Position numbers and translations under genes: made by a program
Shown: positions 1 to 11,935 of the stretch, one piece after another
Numbering within the stretch: the first letter of the stretch is position 1
Layout: every line of letters begins with the position of its first letter
The notes under the pieces: model-generated
What the model was told of the DNA's origin: nothing
The model's input: only the letters and a program-made list of their open reading frames with translations
Database searches by the model: none
Source: Linum tenue
Taxonomy: Eukaryota > Streptophyta > Magnoliopsida > Malpighiales > Linaceae
Reading direction: 5' to 3'
Length of the DNA stretch: 64,000 bases
Assembly (NCBI GenBank): GCA_946122785.1
Contig: CAMGYJ010000002.1
Span: 69,279,703 to 69,343,702, forward strand

Positions 1-205
1 ACCATGTTCTACTATGGTGGTATTGTATGATAGTTAGATTTATAATTTTTTGTAACATATTTTACCACGCTATACCATGTGGTATTGTATGGTAGTTAGA
101 TTTCTAATTTTATTTTAGCATTTATACCATATGGTATTGTATGGTAATTAGATTTGTAATTTTCTTTAACATATTTTACCATGTTATACCATAGTAGTAG
201 AAAGT
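1..205. repeat. Minisatellite of about 60-bp units
   Basis: Imperfect tandem units contain the core accatgtggtattgtatgg followed by a T-rich stretch ending in ttttaccat. About three units are visible. The reverse complement of the same unit is amplified at 30470-30985, inside a related element. Confidence 0.7.
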
Positions 206-663
206 GATAGTCATATTCATACTTGTAATTACCCTTCTTGGCAGAGAATTATTAAATGAAAATTTCATCATTCAATTTGAGTTGGAGTTGGAGTAGAGAG
301 AGCTGAGATTGTTGAATTCATATTTGTTTTAGAGATAGAGTTAGTGTGCAGAGAGCATGTACTTTTTTTTCTTTATTTTTTCAGTTGTAGATAGGAGAGA
401 GAAGAAATAATTTAATTTTTCTTTTAATAATAGATCAAAGACTGACAGAGGGAAACATGTGGGGGACGGGGAGTGGGGTCCACGTTCGGTCAAAAGAAGG
501 CGTCAGGTCGTCAGCATTAAATGGGTGGTGAATGTAAATTACCCTACTGCCCCTCCGTGTTTCATTTAAATAAAAGGGAACGGCTCAGATGCAGACACGT
601 GGAGGACAGAGGAAGGGGTTACGCACGGTTACTGAGGATAGGGTTACTAACCTGATCCGGACC
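1..663 (-). mobile_element. Terminal part of a Mutator-like element, cut by window start
   Basis: This stretch matches, in inverted orientation, the left end of the element at 30071-32773. Shared parts, in order, are an array of accatgtggtatt-type units, a GA-rich stretch, the motif cccctccgtgttt near 549, an acacgtgg motif near 595, and a terminal segment with gttactga ending near ccggacc at 663. The other end lies outside the window, so its duplication cannot be checked. I see no transposase. It is probably a non-autonomous copy of the same family. Confidence 0.55.
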
Positions 664-1301
664 CGAGCCCAGGCCAGTGATCTGCTCTCCTCCATATCCA
701 AAACCGCATTACATGCATACCACATGCAAGCTTGTACTAGTGGCCAGATACAATACAAACCTTTCTATACTTCCACAGTTTCAGTACATACTAATTTCTA
801 CGAACCCACTTCTCCCTCTTGTTCTCTCACCATCAGTAGTACTCATGATTTAGTGGTACAATCATGCGTTGCTGATCGGTATGTCAACAAAAACAAACGA
901 TAAGTATGTGCGTGAACTTTACAAATTCAATTTGTGCTAGCTCGTTTACAAGTAGAGAGGAAACTAGTTTCACTATTTCGATGAAACTATGTATAACAAA
1001 CTACTAAGGATCAAAAAGTACAAATATATCAATTCTTTTATGATAAACGGAAAAGGGAAAGAAATATATCGCAAAAACTAAATAAAAAAATTTGGACGAA
1101 ACTCATACACTGTGAGACTCTAAGACTGCCAATCGTAGATCAGATAACAAATTGAGTGTTAGCACATTAACCTAACTCATATACATCCTACCCAGCCGAC
1201 TCATAATATGCTAATTTTATGGTTCGGCAGCCAAGGTACTACCAACCAGGGTTCTCTCACATAGCTAGCCAGCCACCACTCGGTACCGACCTACCCCTGA
1301 T
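664..1301. other. Intergenic, no recognised feature
   Basis: The sequence is AT-rich with only short open frames. I see no gene or repeat boundary here. An open frame at 589-903 has no recognisable domain and straddles the end of the Mutator-like fragment. Confidence 0.5.
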
Positions 1302-1309
1302 CCTCTTCC

Positions 1310-2048
1310 TAGGGATGACAATGATGCGGATTTTTAGCGGATTCCTCATCCTCTTTTCCACATAGCCGAATCCATACCCACCTCATACACATAAGAAGGG
1401 AGCTTTTGCAACCCTATCCTCTTACTTACGATTTTTCGGGTACCCATGGGTAATACCCACCATGTATATCCAATATTACAATATCTATAATTCAACATAT
1501 AGGTCTTCATTTATAATACTAAACAGACCTAATAAATCATGAAATCAACAAAGAGATAATCATTCTCAATACAAATTCAAAGAATTCAATCCTAAAATAT
1601 CCAATAATTAAAACAAAGTACAATACTATCCAAATCATTCATTTTTTACTCACACATATACTAAGTAATAAACAACTAACATAATCTTGTTTACATGAGG
1701 AAAAGCGAAAGAGTGAAAGGATAATTGAGGAAATGAACTTAGTGTTTGGTTTGGGTGACCACTCAATTACATTTCTACTTTTTATTTTTATTAATTATCA
1801 TTCTCGCCATTGAAGTTACAATACGACCCTTATATTTTTAATATATGAAGAGATAATCTTAGTGGGACATGTATAGCTATGAGTATGCTTATGGATCGAA
1901 AATGCTAAAACCAAATATGTCTCATCCCATCAAGCATTTTGTTGGTTTTACACATACATGCCCCATACCCAATCAATATGGTAATTCCCCACATTGATTA
2001 TGTTAAAGAATCAGGTACCCGCAGTTGTGTGTTTGATTGTTATCCCTA
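1310..2048. mobile_element. hAT-like non-autonomous element
   Basis: The left end reads tagggatgacaatg and the right end reads gttatcccta, which are inverted repeats of each other. The left end also matches the start of the element at 47630 (tagggatggcaatg). The flanks are cctcttcc on the left and cctctata on the right, an imperfect 8-bp duplication. There is no transposase inside. Confidence 0.5.
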
Positions 2049-2340
2049 CCTCTATATAGGAATGAAAACGGGGCATGTCCAGGGCAGTATGTTGATTCCC
2101 ATACTTGTCCCATGACAGGTCGTGTTTAGGGTGAGTAAGTTATATATCACGGGACGCAGGTCGGGACAAATCGATCACATGGGTAAAGTAATTTTAAAAA
2201 ATAATATTAGAAATTTTCATTTTAATTAAAAATCCAAGGAAACAACTTAGAATAAGATAAATAAAAATTGACACTTTCACCTATTTACAACTTGATTATA
2301 GCTAGATAATAAAAATAAAGTTCTAAGTAGTTTGAGTAAA
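2049..2340. other. Intergenic, possibly a further decayed repeat
   Basis: A G-rich stretch starting ataggaatgaaaacgggg resembles the ends of common plant non-autonomous elements. I could not find a second end or a duplication. Confidence 0.3.
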
Positions 2341-2354
2341 ATCACATATAATCT

Positions 2355-2723
2355 GTTGAAGCTTGCATGGGAAGAAGAGGCTAGGAAGGTGATTCTTCAG
2401 ACAGATTCCAATACGGCTATTTCCCTGATAGAGACTGCGGCGACCAACCACCCACATTACACGACTGTGGCAGAGATTCGTCGTTGGATAAGTAGACCCT
2501 GGCAGGTTAAGATTGTGTATGTGTATCGTGAGGCTAATTATATTGCAGATTATCTAGCCTCCATTGGGCATTCCCTAACTGTAGGGGTGCATGTTTTTTA
2601 TGTTCCCAGTACCATGTTGTTGTATTGGTTGTACTTTGATCGGGTTGGGGCTCAAATGCCCCAATTGGTTTAATGCATAAAGGTTGGGACGCCCTTTAAG
2701 CACTCCGTTTTCGAAAAAAAAAA
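2355..2723 (+). pseudogene. 5'-truncated LINE, RNase H (RVT_3-like) end
   Basis: The translation contains the plant LINE RNase H signature: LQTDSNTAISLIE, then YREANYIADYLASIGH. It is followed by a short 3' tail and an A-run at 2713-2723. The sequence atcacatataatct occurs just before (2341-2354) and just after (2724-2737), forming a target-site duplication of at least 14 bp. This is the 3' end of a non-LTR retrotransposon that was truncated on insertion. It is not a host gene. Confidence 0.85.
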
Positions 2724-3055
2724 ATCACATATAATCTAAGAAAAAACAAATCGAGTATATTACCCTCCCCACCCTAAAACAGATAGAATAGATCAATTCA
2801 GGTCAAAATTGCCATCGTCCTGCCTCTACTCCTGCCGCTGCCGCTTCATTTTCCTTTTCTTCTTTTGCCTCCATCCCTCCCTGGTTTCTTTACCCTTTGG
2901 CATTTCCCTTTCTCTCTCACTGAGAAAGAGATTTCAGATTTGTGTGTGGGCAACTATCGCAATAATCCCTGTGTCAGGTCCCAAGTTATTACTGCCCTTC
3001 TCCTTTCCTCACCTCGCTGTCACCACTCTGCCAAACGCGCACACAATCACAATCA

Positions 3056-3058
3056 CAG

Positions 3059-3090
<32 letters not shown>
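3056..3090. repeat. (TCACTC)n microsatellite in a pyrimidine-rich leader
   Basis: About five to six copies of a hexamer sit within a C/T-rich stretch (about 2800-3420) upstream of the G-gamma gene, probably in its promoter or 5' UTR. Long open frames here on both strands are composition artefacts. Confidence 0.8.
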
Positions 3091-3091
<1 letters not shown>

Positions 3092-3524
3092 ATCCATGGC
3101 ATTACTATTTACTACAACCAACCCCCAGCCAATCCCCATATACCCCAATTCCACTTCTCCACAGATCGCTTTACCTTCTTCCTTCCTTCCTTCCTTTCTC
3201 CCCTGCCCTGCCCTTCCGCCTTCCCCAAATTTCACCCCCACCATAAAATCACCCTTCTTCTTTGTCCCCCCACTTTTACTTTTACCATTTCTCGCTAGCT
3301 ACTGCTTTGCTTTCTCACTTCCCCTCACTTACTCTCAGTACTTGTTGCTTGCTCTCTTTCTGCATTCCCAACCCAACTCTCCTTCTCTCTAACTCTCTCC
3401 TTTTTGTCCTTCTTTTTCTACTTTACTATTTTTAAAATAAGTAGGAGGAGAAGAAGAATGCATGTTTCTCCAGTCGTTCGTTGTTGAAACAAGAAAGTAA
3501 ATATCTTTCCTTCCAGAGAAGGAA

Positions 3525-5368
3525 ATGGCCACCGCCCCTGCATCAGGTTGTTCTCCTCAGTCTTCCTCCGTCAAATCGTTGCCGCCTCCGTGCCCCAAGT
3601 CGCCGCCGGACTACCCTGACTTGTATGGCAAGCGCAGGGAATTGGCTAAAGTTCAGATGCTCGAGCGAGAAATCAACTTCCTTGAGGTTGAGCATTTCCC
3701 CTGTTTTTTTTTTTTTTTTTGGTTCTCTGTTTTGCTAAAATGTTATGCTTCAATTTGAACCAACGCTCTTTACCGTGAAGCTCTTTTCTTTTTTGCTGGT
3801 GGTGAGTAGAGAGAGAGAGAGAGAGAGAGAGACTAAAGGCTTACAACCCAACCCCAAATTATGTTAAGGCAACAGGAAAGTAGTACACTTCAATTGTAGC
3901 CATAAGGACTTTGGTAGCTGAAATTGGTCCCCTGAAAGTTGCTATTCCTCCCCTGTTTTTTAATTCATCTTTGCAAATAGCAACCCGAAGAAGCCCAACT
4001 CCACAGTCAGAGAGTGCAGAAATCCCACACTATCTTTGAGTTATGATTACAGTGAAAAGCAGTAAAACCATCTCCTTCTGCTGCCTCTTAACAGCTGCCA
4101 TCCTCTTCATGCAGAGAAGATGAACCCCACTCTCACTCCCACAACCCCAAAAGTCTGCAGGGTTTATCTCTCTCTCTCTCCCCCTCTCTATACTACAAAC
4201 TGTCGGGTTCATGGGGGGATTTCCACTTTTGCTTAGTTAATTATTGTCCTCCTTTTCCATGTAACGTGATGAAGTCTAATGAATTAGCAACCCTCTAATT
4301 GGATTGGTGGGTATCTGCTTGATTTTGGGATTTTGTTTCTCCACCTTCCATTTTCACCCAATTAACTGTTTTGGCTACTGAGCAGGAAGAGCTAAAATTT
4401 GTACAAAACCTACAGCCAGCATCCAAATGCTGCAAAGAGTATGCCAAACTTTCACTCTTTCCTCCTATTCTGAAAAATCTTCACATCTTATTGACATTTT
4501 CTAACACATTTTTCACGAAATTGGGTGCAGATTGAGCGATTTTGTGGTGGGGAACCCGGACCCTCTGATACCAACGTAAGACCCACAGCAAACACCCAGT
4601 TTCCCTCTTTGTTAACCAGGATAACGATCTTCCCTACTAACTTGAACTTCTTTCTTCATAAAGCAGAAACCGAAAGAATAGAAGGTCATGTCGATTCTGG
4701 AAATGGCTATGGTACTTCTTTCTTGTCTCACCCGCTCCCCTTCTCTTTATTTTGGGGCTTGCTCTGTTTCAGGGGGCTTGCTCTGTTTTTTTTTTTATGT
4801 CTTCTTATTCATTGAATTCGTCCAATCTGGTTATTGCAGTGGGATCCCCTGTTTCAACTTCTCATGGATTTGTTGCTGCTGCTGCTCCGGATTCTCTTGC
4901 CGTTGTCCGAATTTGCCTCGCTGCTGCCTCTGCAATCCCTGCCCTCGTACATCCAATTGCTGCTCCAGCCGTCACAGCGGCGGCAGCTGCTGTAATAACT
5001 GCAACAGATGCCTCCCGCCGCCGCCCAACAAGTGGTGCTGCTGCAGCTGCTTTTCCTCCGCCGCTTCCTGTGGCTGTCGTTTACCCAGCTTCAGATGCTG
5101 TAAAAAGGACGGCAGCGGCGGTAACGAGGAGAGCAATTCCTGCTGCTGCTGCCCAGATTTGAGTTCTTGCTGTTGCGCTTTCAAGTTCCCTTCTTTTTCT
5201 TGCTGCTCGAAAAATGGCTGCTGCTGCGACGGCCGCAATTGCTCTGGTTGCTGCACATGGAAAAATGGGTGGTGCTGCTGTCCCAAGGTACGGCGCCCTC
5301 GTTGCAAATGTACAAACAATCCTTGTAACTGCCGCTGCAGTAATCCATGCTGCTGTTCATTCTTCTGA
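3525..5368 (+). CDS. AGG3: Type-C heterotrimeric G-protein gamma subunit (AGG3/DEP1/GS3 class)
   Basis: This is a plant G-protein gamma subunit, which pairs with G-beta at the plasma membrane. Relatives control organ and seed size, panicle architecture and nitrogen or stress responses. I place exons at 3525-3686, 4386-4438, 4531-4575, 4667-4711 and 4840-5368. All have GT-AG borders and the phases add to 277 residues. Residues about 25-75 form the GGL coiled coil (YPDLYGKRRELAKVQMLERE at about 30-49), followed by DPLIP at 82-86. A basic RKNRRS stretch and an FWKWL hydrophobic segment lead into a tail of about 176 residues with about 53 cysteines, ending SNPCCCSFF. There is no C-terminal CAAX box, as expected for type C. 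Rice DEP1 is longer and Arabidopsis AGG3 similar in length (from memory). The start is the first ATG before the conserved PPDYPDLYGKRR. The first intron carries a GA microsatellite (about 3806-3832). Confidence 0.93.
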
Positions 5369-5879
5369 TGATTTCCCGAGAAAGAAAAAGAAAGTAGGAA
5401 TTTTATATAATTGATTAGTGGAAGGAAGCGCCCATGTAACCTTTTAATATTTCTCTATTGGGGGTTCTTTCCTGTGGATATTATGCATACTCTCAATGTA
5501 CAATTAGTTAACTAATAAGATTGGGGTTATTAATGATGAATATTGTTTGTGATTGATGACAGAGTAACCAATTTCAGCATGATAATTGTAATCAATTTTT
5601 TCATTAGTGAATTATGCCACGAACCGCACAATGATGATCTTGTAATCAACATACGAATTCGTCCATCCAAGGGTCGCTCTTAGTGGAGCATTGCTTGTGC
5701 ACAGGCGTAGGAGTCCTCCGTCGATGAGCAACTGTAGCGACTCGCAAAATTAGCAGTGAATGCACAAGCAGGAATACAGCGCAAATACTCTAGGGTAGAT
5801 GCAGCAGGTAATGCCATTAACATGGGAGAAAGGAAATGATAAGAAAAAGGGTGAACGACATCAATGGAGGGTGCACTGC

Positions 5880-5922
<43 letters not shown>

Positions 5923-6225
5923 CCATTATTGGTGGGAAATAATTGAAACAGGGGAGCAGAGGAAAAGGAAGGCAGGGTTGTGGCAGAAGCCATAGCCCAC
6001 ATTCTGGAGAAAGAAGGTAATGGCGCAAATGCTAATACGGCCGTGAAGCTAGCTAGATAGAGAGAGGCTCCTCCAGTCACTGATCCCATAACACCTCGCC
6101 TGCAGAAAACTCAGAAGCTACCATCAGGGAGCTGTCTTTTCATTCTCAGTTTTCCTCTTCTCTCCTTGCTGTTCGATCCATTTATCATTATTATTGTTTG
6201 GACAAAAGCAATGGCCCATTGGCAG
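5369..6225. other. Intergenic; contains an (AG)n tract at about 5884-5919
   Basis: This is the 3' flank of the G-gamma gene followed by non-coding sequence. A 90-codon minus-strand frame (6089-5817) runs through the AG tract as Ser-Leu repeats. I do not recognise it and do not call it a gene. Confidence 0.5.
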
Positions 6226-6665
6226 CCCCTTGTTCCCAACCATTCGAGTTGTTGGGACCAACTGGTATATGACATGGTATTAGAGCTAATTTGATCAAGT
6301 GATCGTGTGTTCGAATCTCCCAGATTTCCAATATTAACAGTTGATATAAGCACAAGGTATGGTGGGTCTGAGCAAACTTCAAGTCACTGAGTTGGCTTTC
6401 GTTTAAGGGGCGTGTTAGAGTAATGTAAAAGATCCAGGATAACCTTCTCCCAACAACTCGAGTTATTAAGATTTAAGACCAACTGGTTTATGATAAGTGG
6501 TTAAGTACCATAAATGAGTCTCTCGCAACAACTCGAATTATTGGAAACAACTAGTTTATGACATGGTATCAGAGCTGGTTTGTTCTTGAGGTCACGTGTT
6601 CAAGTGGTCATGACTCCCAATATTAACCGTTGTCTTCAAACACATGGTATGGCGTGTTCAAGTGC
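6226..6665 (+). mobile_element. TRIM-like LTR retrotransposon fragments, tandem
   Basis: Two initiator-Met-tRNA-type primer-binding sites are present: tggtattagagc at 6275 and tggtatcagagc at 6564. Each directly follows an LTR end of the form tatgaca or ttatgaca. A polypurine-like stretch (ggctttcgtttaagggg) precedes an LTR starting tgttagag at 6413. The LTR carries the family core caactcgagttatt. The central LTR (6413-6563) appears enlarged by a second LTR copy. No protein is encoded. The same family occurs at 32818-33345 and 34133-34425. Confidence 0.75.
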
Positions 6666-6865
6666 TGATGACCTTTCCCTCTCTATATCCTACTTGTTGA
6701 ATTTATCTACATAAGGAAGACACTAAACTCTGATTTGGGCCGGTTAAAGCAAGATCGAGCTGAACATGGATTATTTTTCGTGTTATGTACGATTTTGTGA
6801 CAAACTATTTAAGACATTTCTTTCATTAATAGAGAGGCAATTAATCCCAAAAACCAAAAACCTAA

Positions 6866-7097
6866 GGCCCTGTTTACTTTCATTTCTGTTTCCTGTTTTT
6901 GAGAAAACAGATGTTGAAAACAGGTGAAAACGACATTTTTTCGTTTTCGAAAACAGTAGGAAGCTGCCACTTTCTGTTTTCAGAGTTGCAAACGAATCGA
7001 AAACAGAATGAAAAGTAAACATAGTTTCTCGTTTCGTTTTCCAAATTTATGACATGAAAACAGAAAACAGGAAATGAAAATGGAAGTGAACAGGGCC
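6866..7097. mobile_element. Tourist-like MITE
   Basis: A 232-bp element has terminal inverted repeats ggccctgtttactttc and the reverse complement of gaagtgaacagggcc. It is flanked on both sides by TAA (6863-6865 and 7098-7100). The interior is rich in gaaaacag repeats and folds on itself. The structure fits a PIF/Harbinger-derived MITE. An 8-bp reading of the flanks (cctaaggc) is also possible and would suggest hAT. Confidence 0.8.
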
Positions 7098-7100
7098 TAA

Positions 7101-8103
7101 GGCTTCTATCTGAGCCTAGCAGGAGAGCAAACTCATAAACTGTGATGTACCGTTCATCAATGAGCACAAACATGGACAAATGGCATCAACGCATAGCGAA
7201 CTGTTGAACCTCGAATGGGAGGTGATTATCTCATGTGCATAGGGAAAGCGAATTTTGCGGCAGACTATAATGTCAATTTAGGTCATTCTTATATTTTTGT
7301 TGTACATCTCTTCGATGTTTGCGACTAAAAGCTCATGCACTGACTGCTTCATGATGTTAAGGCAACATTCCAAGATCAAGACATTGATCGTTTCGATCGC
7401 AATATATCGTTATGACACAAGTTGAATGTAATTCCAACAACAATATTAAAGTGACATAATATCTATTTTACCAACTATGAGTATTATACTATAACTATAC
7501 AAACACAACTTGGTGGTTGGTAAGCCAATCAAATCTCTATCCTCTCTGCCTGCAGGCCCAACCCAAGCTGCAAACATTTTCAAAAATTTTATCCGACTGA
7601 TTGCTGACTTTGCTCCACAGAAATTATTGGTCCTTTCCTTTGCCCTGCGATCACCTCACCTTCTCTTGCCTGCAAATCTTCTGTTGGATGGGATGGTGGC
7701 TCGATCTGCCCTGATTCGATCAATTGGGTAACATCGGAAGTGAAAATGACTCATGCTAGATCTTCATCAAAGTGCCCTAGATGGATAACAAATTAGCTTG
7801 TTTTGTTGTGGCATTCTAAGAGGAATCCTTTTTTGAGTTTCATTACTCCTTTTTTTTTTAACTATGAGATGGATTATAATTCAGATTTAATAGTTTCAAA
7901 TCATTATATTTTTTTTATAATGGCGAATTCATTGAAAATCAAGAGTTTGAAAATGTACAACAACAAAAAAACAGTGAAAACAGGCCCTCCACCGAGGTGA
8001 TAGATGAGCATATGACAAAAGTAGAGAGAGAAATCGAGCATAAACAGAAAAAAAAATGCAATTAAAGAGTCCATTAATAAGCTCTTACCAAAAGATGTGG
8101 GAG
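7101..8103. other. Intergenic, no recognised feature
   Basis: The sequence is AT-rich. The open frames at 7510-7731 and 7803-8000 show no domain and no repeat homology that I can see. Confidence 0.5.
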
Positions 8104-8111
8104 CCCATAAG

Positions 8112-8864
8112 TACACCCGCAAATCGACCCACCCGTCCAACCCGACCCAACTCACCCGTATTTATCGCTAAAACGAAGGTTTTGGGTTGGGTGACGGTTT
8201 TCTTTTGTGCAACCCGCCTCTTTTGGGTTGGGTTTGGATTTTGGATTACACAACCCGTAGAACCCGACCCAACCCGTGTTCCAACTATTAGTATGAGTTC
8301 GTATCTAAAAAATATTTATGTCGTATATACCCATACTTATGTGAAAATTAAGATATTTCGCCATGTTTTCTATCATGGTCTCCCTAATCTAATGCATTCT
8401 TTGACTTAAATTTTAGACATAAATTGAATATAATTATGATTCACGTAATCATTTTTCTTGTATAAAATTTTAATAGAATAACATATTATGGATGCATTTG
8501 TTTATAACCTTTTTAGCCTATTTCAACAAATATCGTGAAACAAACTAGACATATGTTGAAGTAAATCACATTTTATTAAAACTCAAACAACATTTGTGAA
8601 TTTTGATACCTTTCACCTTGGTTTATTTGTTTGAAATTTTAATTAGTTATAAAATATTTTTATGGTGTATAATAATTATATATTTTATGTTGGGTTGGGT
8701 TTTTACTTAAAAATATCGTCAACCCGACCCAACCCAATTAGAAACAAACCGTAGAGTTTAAATTTTTTTGGGTGGGTTTGGATTTGATAATTCCCAAACC
8801 ATAGTGCATGGGTCGGGTGATTAAAATACTTAAACCCGAACCAACCGACCCATGTACACCCCTA
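8112..8864. mobile_element. Probable hAT-type non-autonomous element
   Basis: An identical 8-bp sequence, cccataag, flanks the region at 8104-8111 and 8865-8872. The ends are rich in acccgaccc and gggttgggt motifs. The right end (catgtacacccta-type) is typical of common plant hAT-derived repeats. The two ends are poor inverted repeats of each other, so the call rests mainly on the flanking duplication. Confidence 0.5.
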
Positions 8865-8872
8865 CCCATAAG

Positions 8873-9668
8873 GGCTTATTTCCCTGTTCGAAGGTAACTA
8901 CCACTCCACTGTTTCCTTTTTGTTTGTAGCATCTGTTGGCCCAAAAAAATGCAATTAAATGGCCCAATATCCATAAGCGGCCCATAAAATTAAGGAACCC
9001 TTTGACCTCTATCTCTCTTCTCGCCGCTTCTGTGCTTCTTCTTCCTCTTTCACCTTTCATGACAAGACAGTTGCAGAGGAAAGGCGAGTGGAGGAGCTCC
9101 GACGGCGGGTGCGGCACAGAGATCGATAAGGTGGACAAAGAATATTGGTGCCGCTTCAACCGCTGTGACTGTGGCGATTCCTTGACTTTCTTCATTGATG
9201 GACTAAGGCATGAACTTGTAGCTGAAAACGACAAGCCGATGCAAGGGATGGCAAGAGCACCGCTCTGATCATGACGAGGACTCTACTGGTCCAGCAAGGC
9301 AGGACTGTCAATGACGCTAGTCGCAAAGAAATTAACCCACCGGTGGAGAATGAAACGGGGTGGATTGCCGGTGATGGAGGCAAGATCCGCCGCCTGTTGC
9401 TGCACTGGTGGATCGATCGGATTTGAGGCTAGGATGACTGCAGCTGAAGTTCAGGCTGCTCCTTGACTGAAGAAACACACTTGAGAAGCCGGAGATTAGC
9501 GGCTTCGGGGGGAGAAACAACCACGAATGATTGGCGATTGATGACCCACGGCGGAATGGACTTCCCCTAGGTCGACTATGCTCAGCGGAATAACATCGCT
9601 GATGAACAAAACAAGCCAGCGGGATGAACATCGCTGATGTGCAGAAGACTATCTAGCTGGATCTACAG
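8873..9668. other. Intergenic, possibly degenerate retrotransposon interior
   Basis: This stretch is adjacent, on the primer-binding-site side, to the LTR at 9680-9928, so it may be the interior of a minus-strand retroelement. Open frames on both strands (for example 8936-9268) show no recognisable domain. Confidence 0.35.
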
Positions 9669-9679
9669 CTCTGATACCA

Positions 9680-10625
9680 TGTAGAATTTGATGATGCGGA
9701 ATTGAAATAACACTGGAATACGAGATTTTACGTGGTATCCTCGATCGATTGATCGAGACTAATCCACGGTGAGCTCGAAAGAGCTCACCGCTGGCGATTT
9801 TATTATGGGACTACATTGTGACGGCTTGCTTACGACAATCTCGTAGCTAAGCTTATATAGAGAAAGACTTAGGGTTAAACCCCTAATCCAACAAATAAGA
9901 CGAGCCCAACAATGCCCAATACTAACACGGTTTAAGTAACCGCAACATGACGCGATGGCGCCTCGATGCAAGGCGACACCGCAACGAAAGCTTTGACCAA
10001 CGATGATGACAACCAGCCGTGGCAAGGGCGACGATTGATAACAAGAGCACAATTGATGATGACGACGACAACAGACTAGAGATCTCATTCTTAACAGCGG
10101 GAAGGACTTCGCCGACTATGATACCGGATCCGGAGTAGAAGGCCGGAGTGACATCGGCTCTTCTTTCAACGGCAACCGTGACTATCGAGGGAACGCTGGG
10201 ATGATGTTGGAGGGACGCCAACATTGAATTGACTACCAGCAGTGGCTACTGTGAAGGTAGCTTGGACTTCGCCTTGACTCGGAAGCTCGAAACCCTAGAC
10301 AAGGGATCGAGTTTAGCTCTGATACCATGTAGAATTTGATGATGCGGAATTGGAACAACACACAAGACAACGATTTTACGTGGTATCCTCGATCGGTTGA
10401 TCGAGACTAATCCACGGTGAGCTCGGAACGAGCTCACGACTGATATTTTATTAGGGACTACATTGTGACGGCTTGCTTATGACAATCTCCGTAGCTAAGC
10501 TTATATAGACGCAAGGTTAAAACCCTAATGACAACCAAGTTTCCTTCTTTGACAAGGACAAGGAAACAAGGGACTTGGAGAACAAGGAATTAATTATTTT
10601 TAATTAAATAATTAATATCCTCAAC
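9680..10625 (-). mobile_element. Short copia-type LTR retrotransposon, two LTR copies with primer-binding sites
   Basis: Two related blocks, about 9680-9928 and 10330-10625, both begin tgtagaatttgatgatgcgg and share tttacgtggtatcctcgatc and gtagctaagcttatata. Each is preceded by ctctgatacca, the reverse complement of an initiator-Met tRNA primer site. The element therefore runs on the minus strand. The interior between the LTRs is only about 400 bp with no gag or pol. A second primer site beyond the downstream LTR suggests a tandem array with shared LTRs, of which the third LTR is not visible. Exact LTR ends are estimates. Confidence 0.65.
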
Positions 10626-11859
10626 ACTAACGAATTATGGAGGACAATTTTTTTAAAGTTAAAACCGAGAAAAAAAAGGAAGAATACTACAGTATTAGCG
10701 AGTAAGACTAGGCAAGAAAAGTGAAGATGGGTCGTATGTAGTGTAGCTGTTGTAATACTCCTTTTGCTATCAATTATTGGCCATGCAAGGTTTTGTGTGC
10801 CACGTTTTGGCAAAATTTAAGCAACTATATATTGAACAGGATTGAAAAGGTGGTAAACGTAAACGGTGATTTAGAAATCACGAAAAAAGAAAGCTGCAAA
10901 AGCTAAGCCGGATATAAAGCAAAAGGGAAATGAGCAGTAGGACACTAGGACGTAGGGCAATTTTGCTATTAGCTCACACGGTGAGAACGGAACGGATCAC
11001 TTTGTGACTATTTGAATAAACCTCGTGGTAATTTTATAAATAAAATTGTGATCGTGTTTATTATTTAGAAAACAAGAAATACTCAACGCTCAATTATATG
11101 ACTCTCGGATTTATGAGCATGTTCTCACATATGTGTTGCGAGCATTATATCTTGGTGACAAGTACAACCTTTGACATTTTGGTTTCAAATTGAAAGCCAA
11201 TTATGATACCACGTAACCATATGTATGAAGAAACAATTAAAAAAAAAAGTCAAGAAACGGATGGAATAGATATACAATACATTGTTCTTTCAAACAAACA
11301 AAAAAAAAAAAAAGATATACAATACATTGTGCAGTGAAGTTAGATCATTGTATGATTCATGAACATTACGTGCAATCCATCATGGACATGAAGTTAGGAA
11401 GAGTACTTTTGTAGATGAATCCTGTCAATATTACAAATCAATGAATTCAGTAAGTTGATAACGTATAATCTGTTATTATTTATGTTACAGTTAAATACCT
11501 ACTTTTCACTGAGATATTGATAATTTTCAAATAGTTCAGAGAATTCAATTTTGCAGTAGATTAACTCATTCTTTTTGTGAGTAGCTCTTTTATTCTTGAA
11601 GTTTATGTTTAAGACTTTCCAGGTGTGACCTTAGCCTATTGAACTCATGTATAAATTTTTGAAATTATGTTTTCCATCTTTATTGTTTGATAAGGATTAT
11701 ATTAATTTGTTTTCATTATTACGTGCTACTTAAAGGATTTGAATTTAGAACTAACAATAATACCACTATACCGTAGTTGGTTTTTTACATCATTTTACAC
11801 TAGTAAGAAACGGTTAGCACACATTTTTTTTTACTCCAAAAAGGTCACTTGAAAATCTC
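10626..11859. other. Upstream region of the P450 gene, no other feature seen
   Basis: This is AT-rich non-coding DNA containing the distal promoter of the gene at 11936. I recognise no repeat boundary. Confidence 0.5.
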
Positions 11860-11866
11860 TATAAAT
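11860..11866 (+). promoter_or_regulatory. TATA box of the P450 gene
   Basis: The sequence tataaat lies about 70 bp upstream of the start codon at 11936, a plausible spacing for a short 5' UTR. No other TATA-like motif sits as close. Confidence 0.55.
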
Positions 11867-11935
11867 CCTAAATAGGGCATCCAAACATTTCCCACACGTA
11901 GCCCAATATTTCTCCATAGTCCTACGAAGGAAAAA

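Noticed and set aside
2809..3392. Two overlapping open frames of 145 and 175 codons upstream of the G-gamma gene
   Set aside because: The sequence is C/T-rich with a hexamer repeat, so stops are rare. The frames show only Ser/Leu/Pro composition and no domain.
4752..5414. Ala-rich, Gln/Leu-rich and other long open frames overlapping the G-gamma last exon
   Set aside because: They arise because TGC-rich cysteine codons read as GCT, CTG or CAG in other frames. Only the cysteine frame continues from the conserved GGL exons with correct splice phases.
5817..6089. Minus-strand 90-codon frame with a hydrophobic start
   Set aside because: It runs through an AG microsatellite as Ser-Leu repeats, has no recognisable domain and no supporting promoter.
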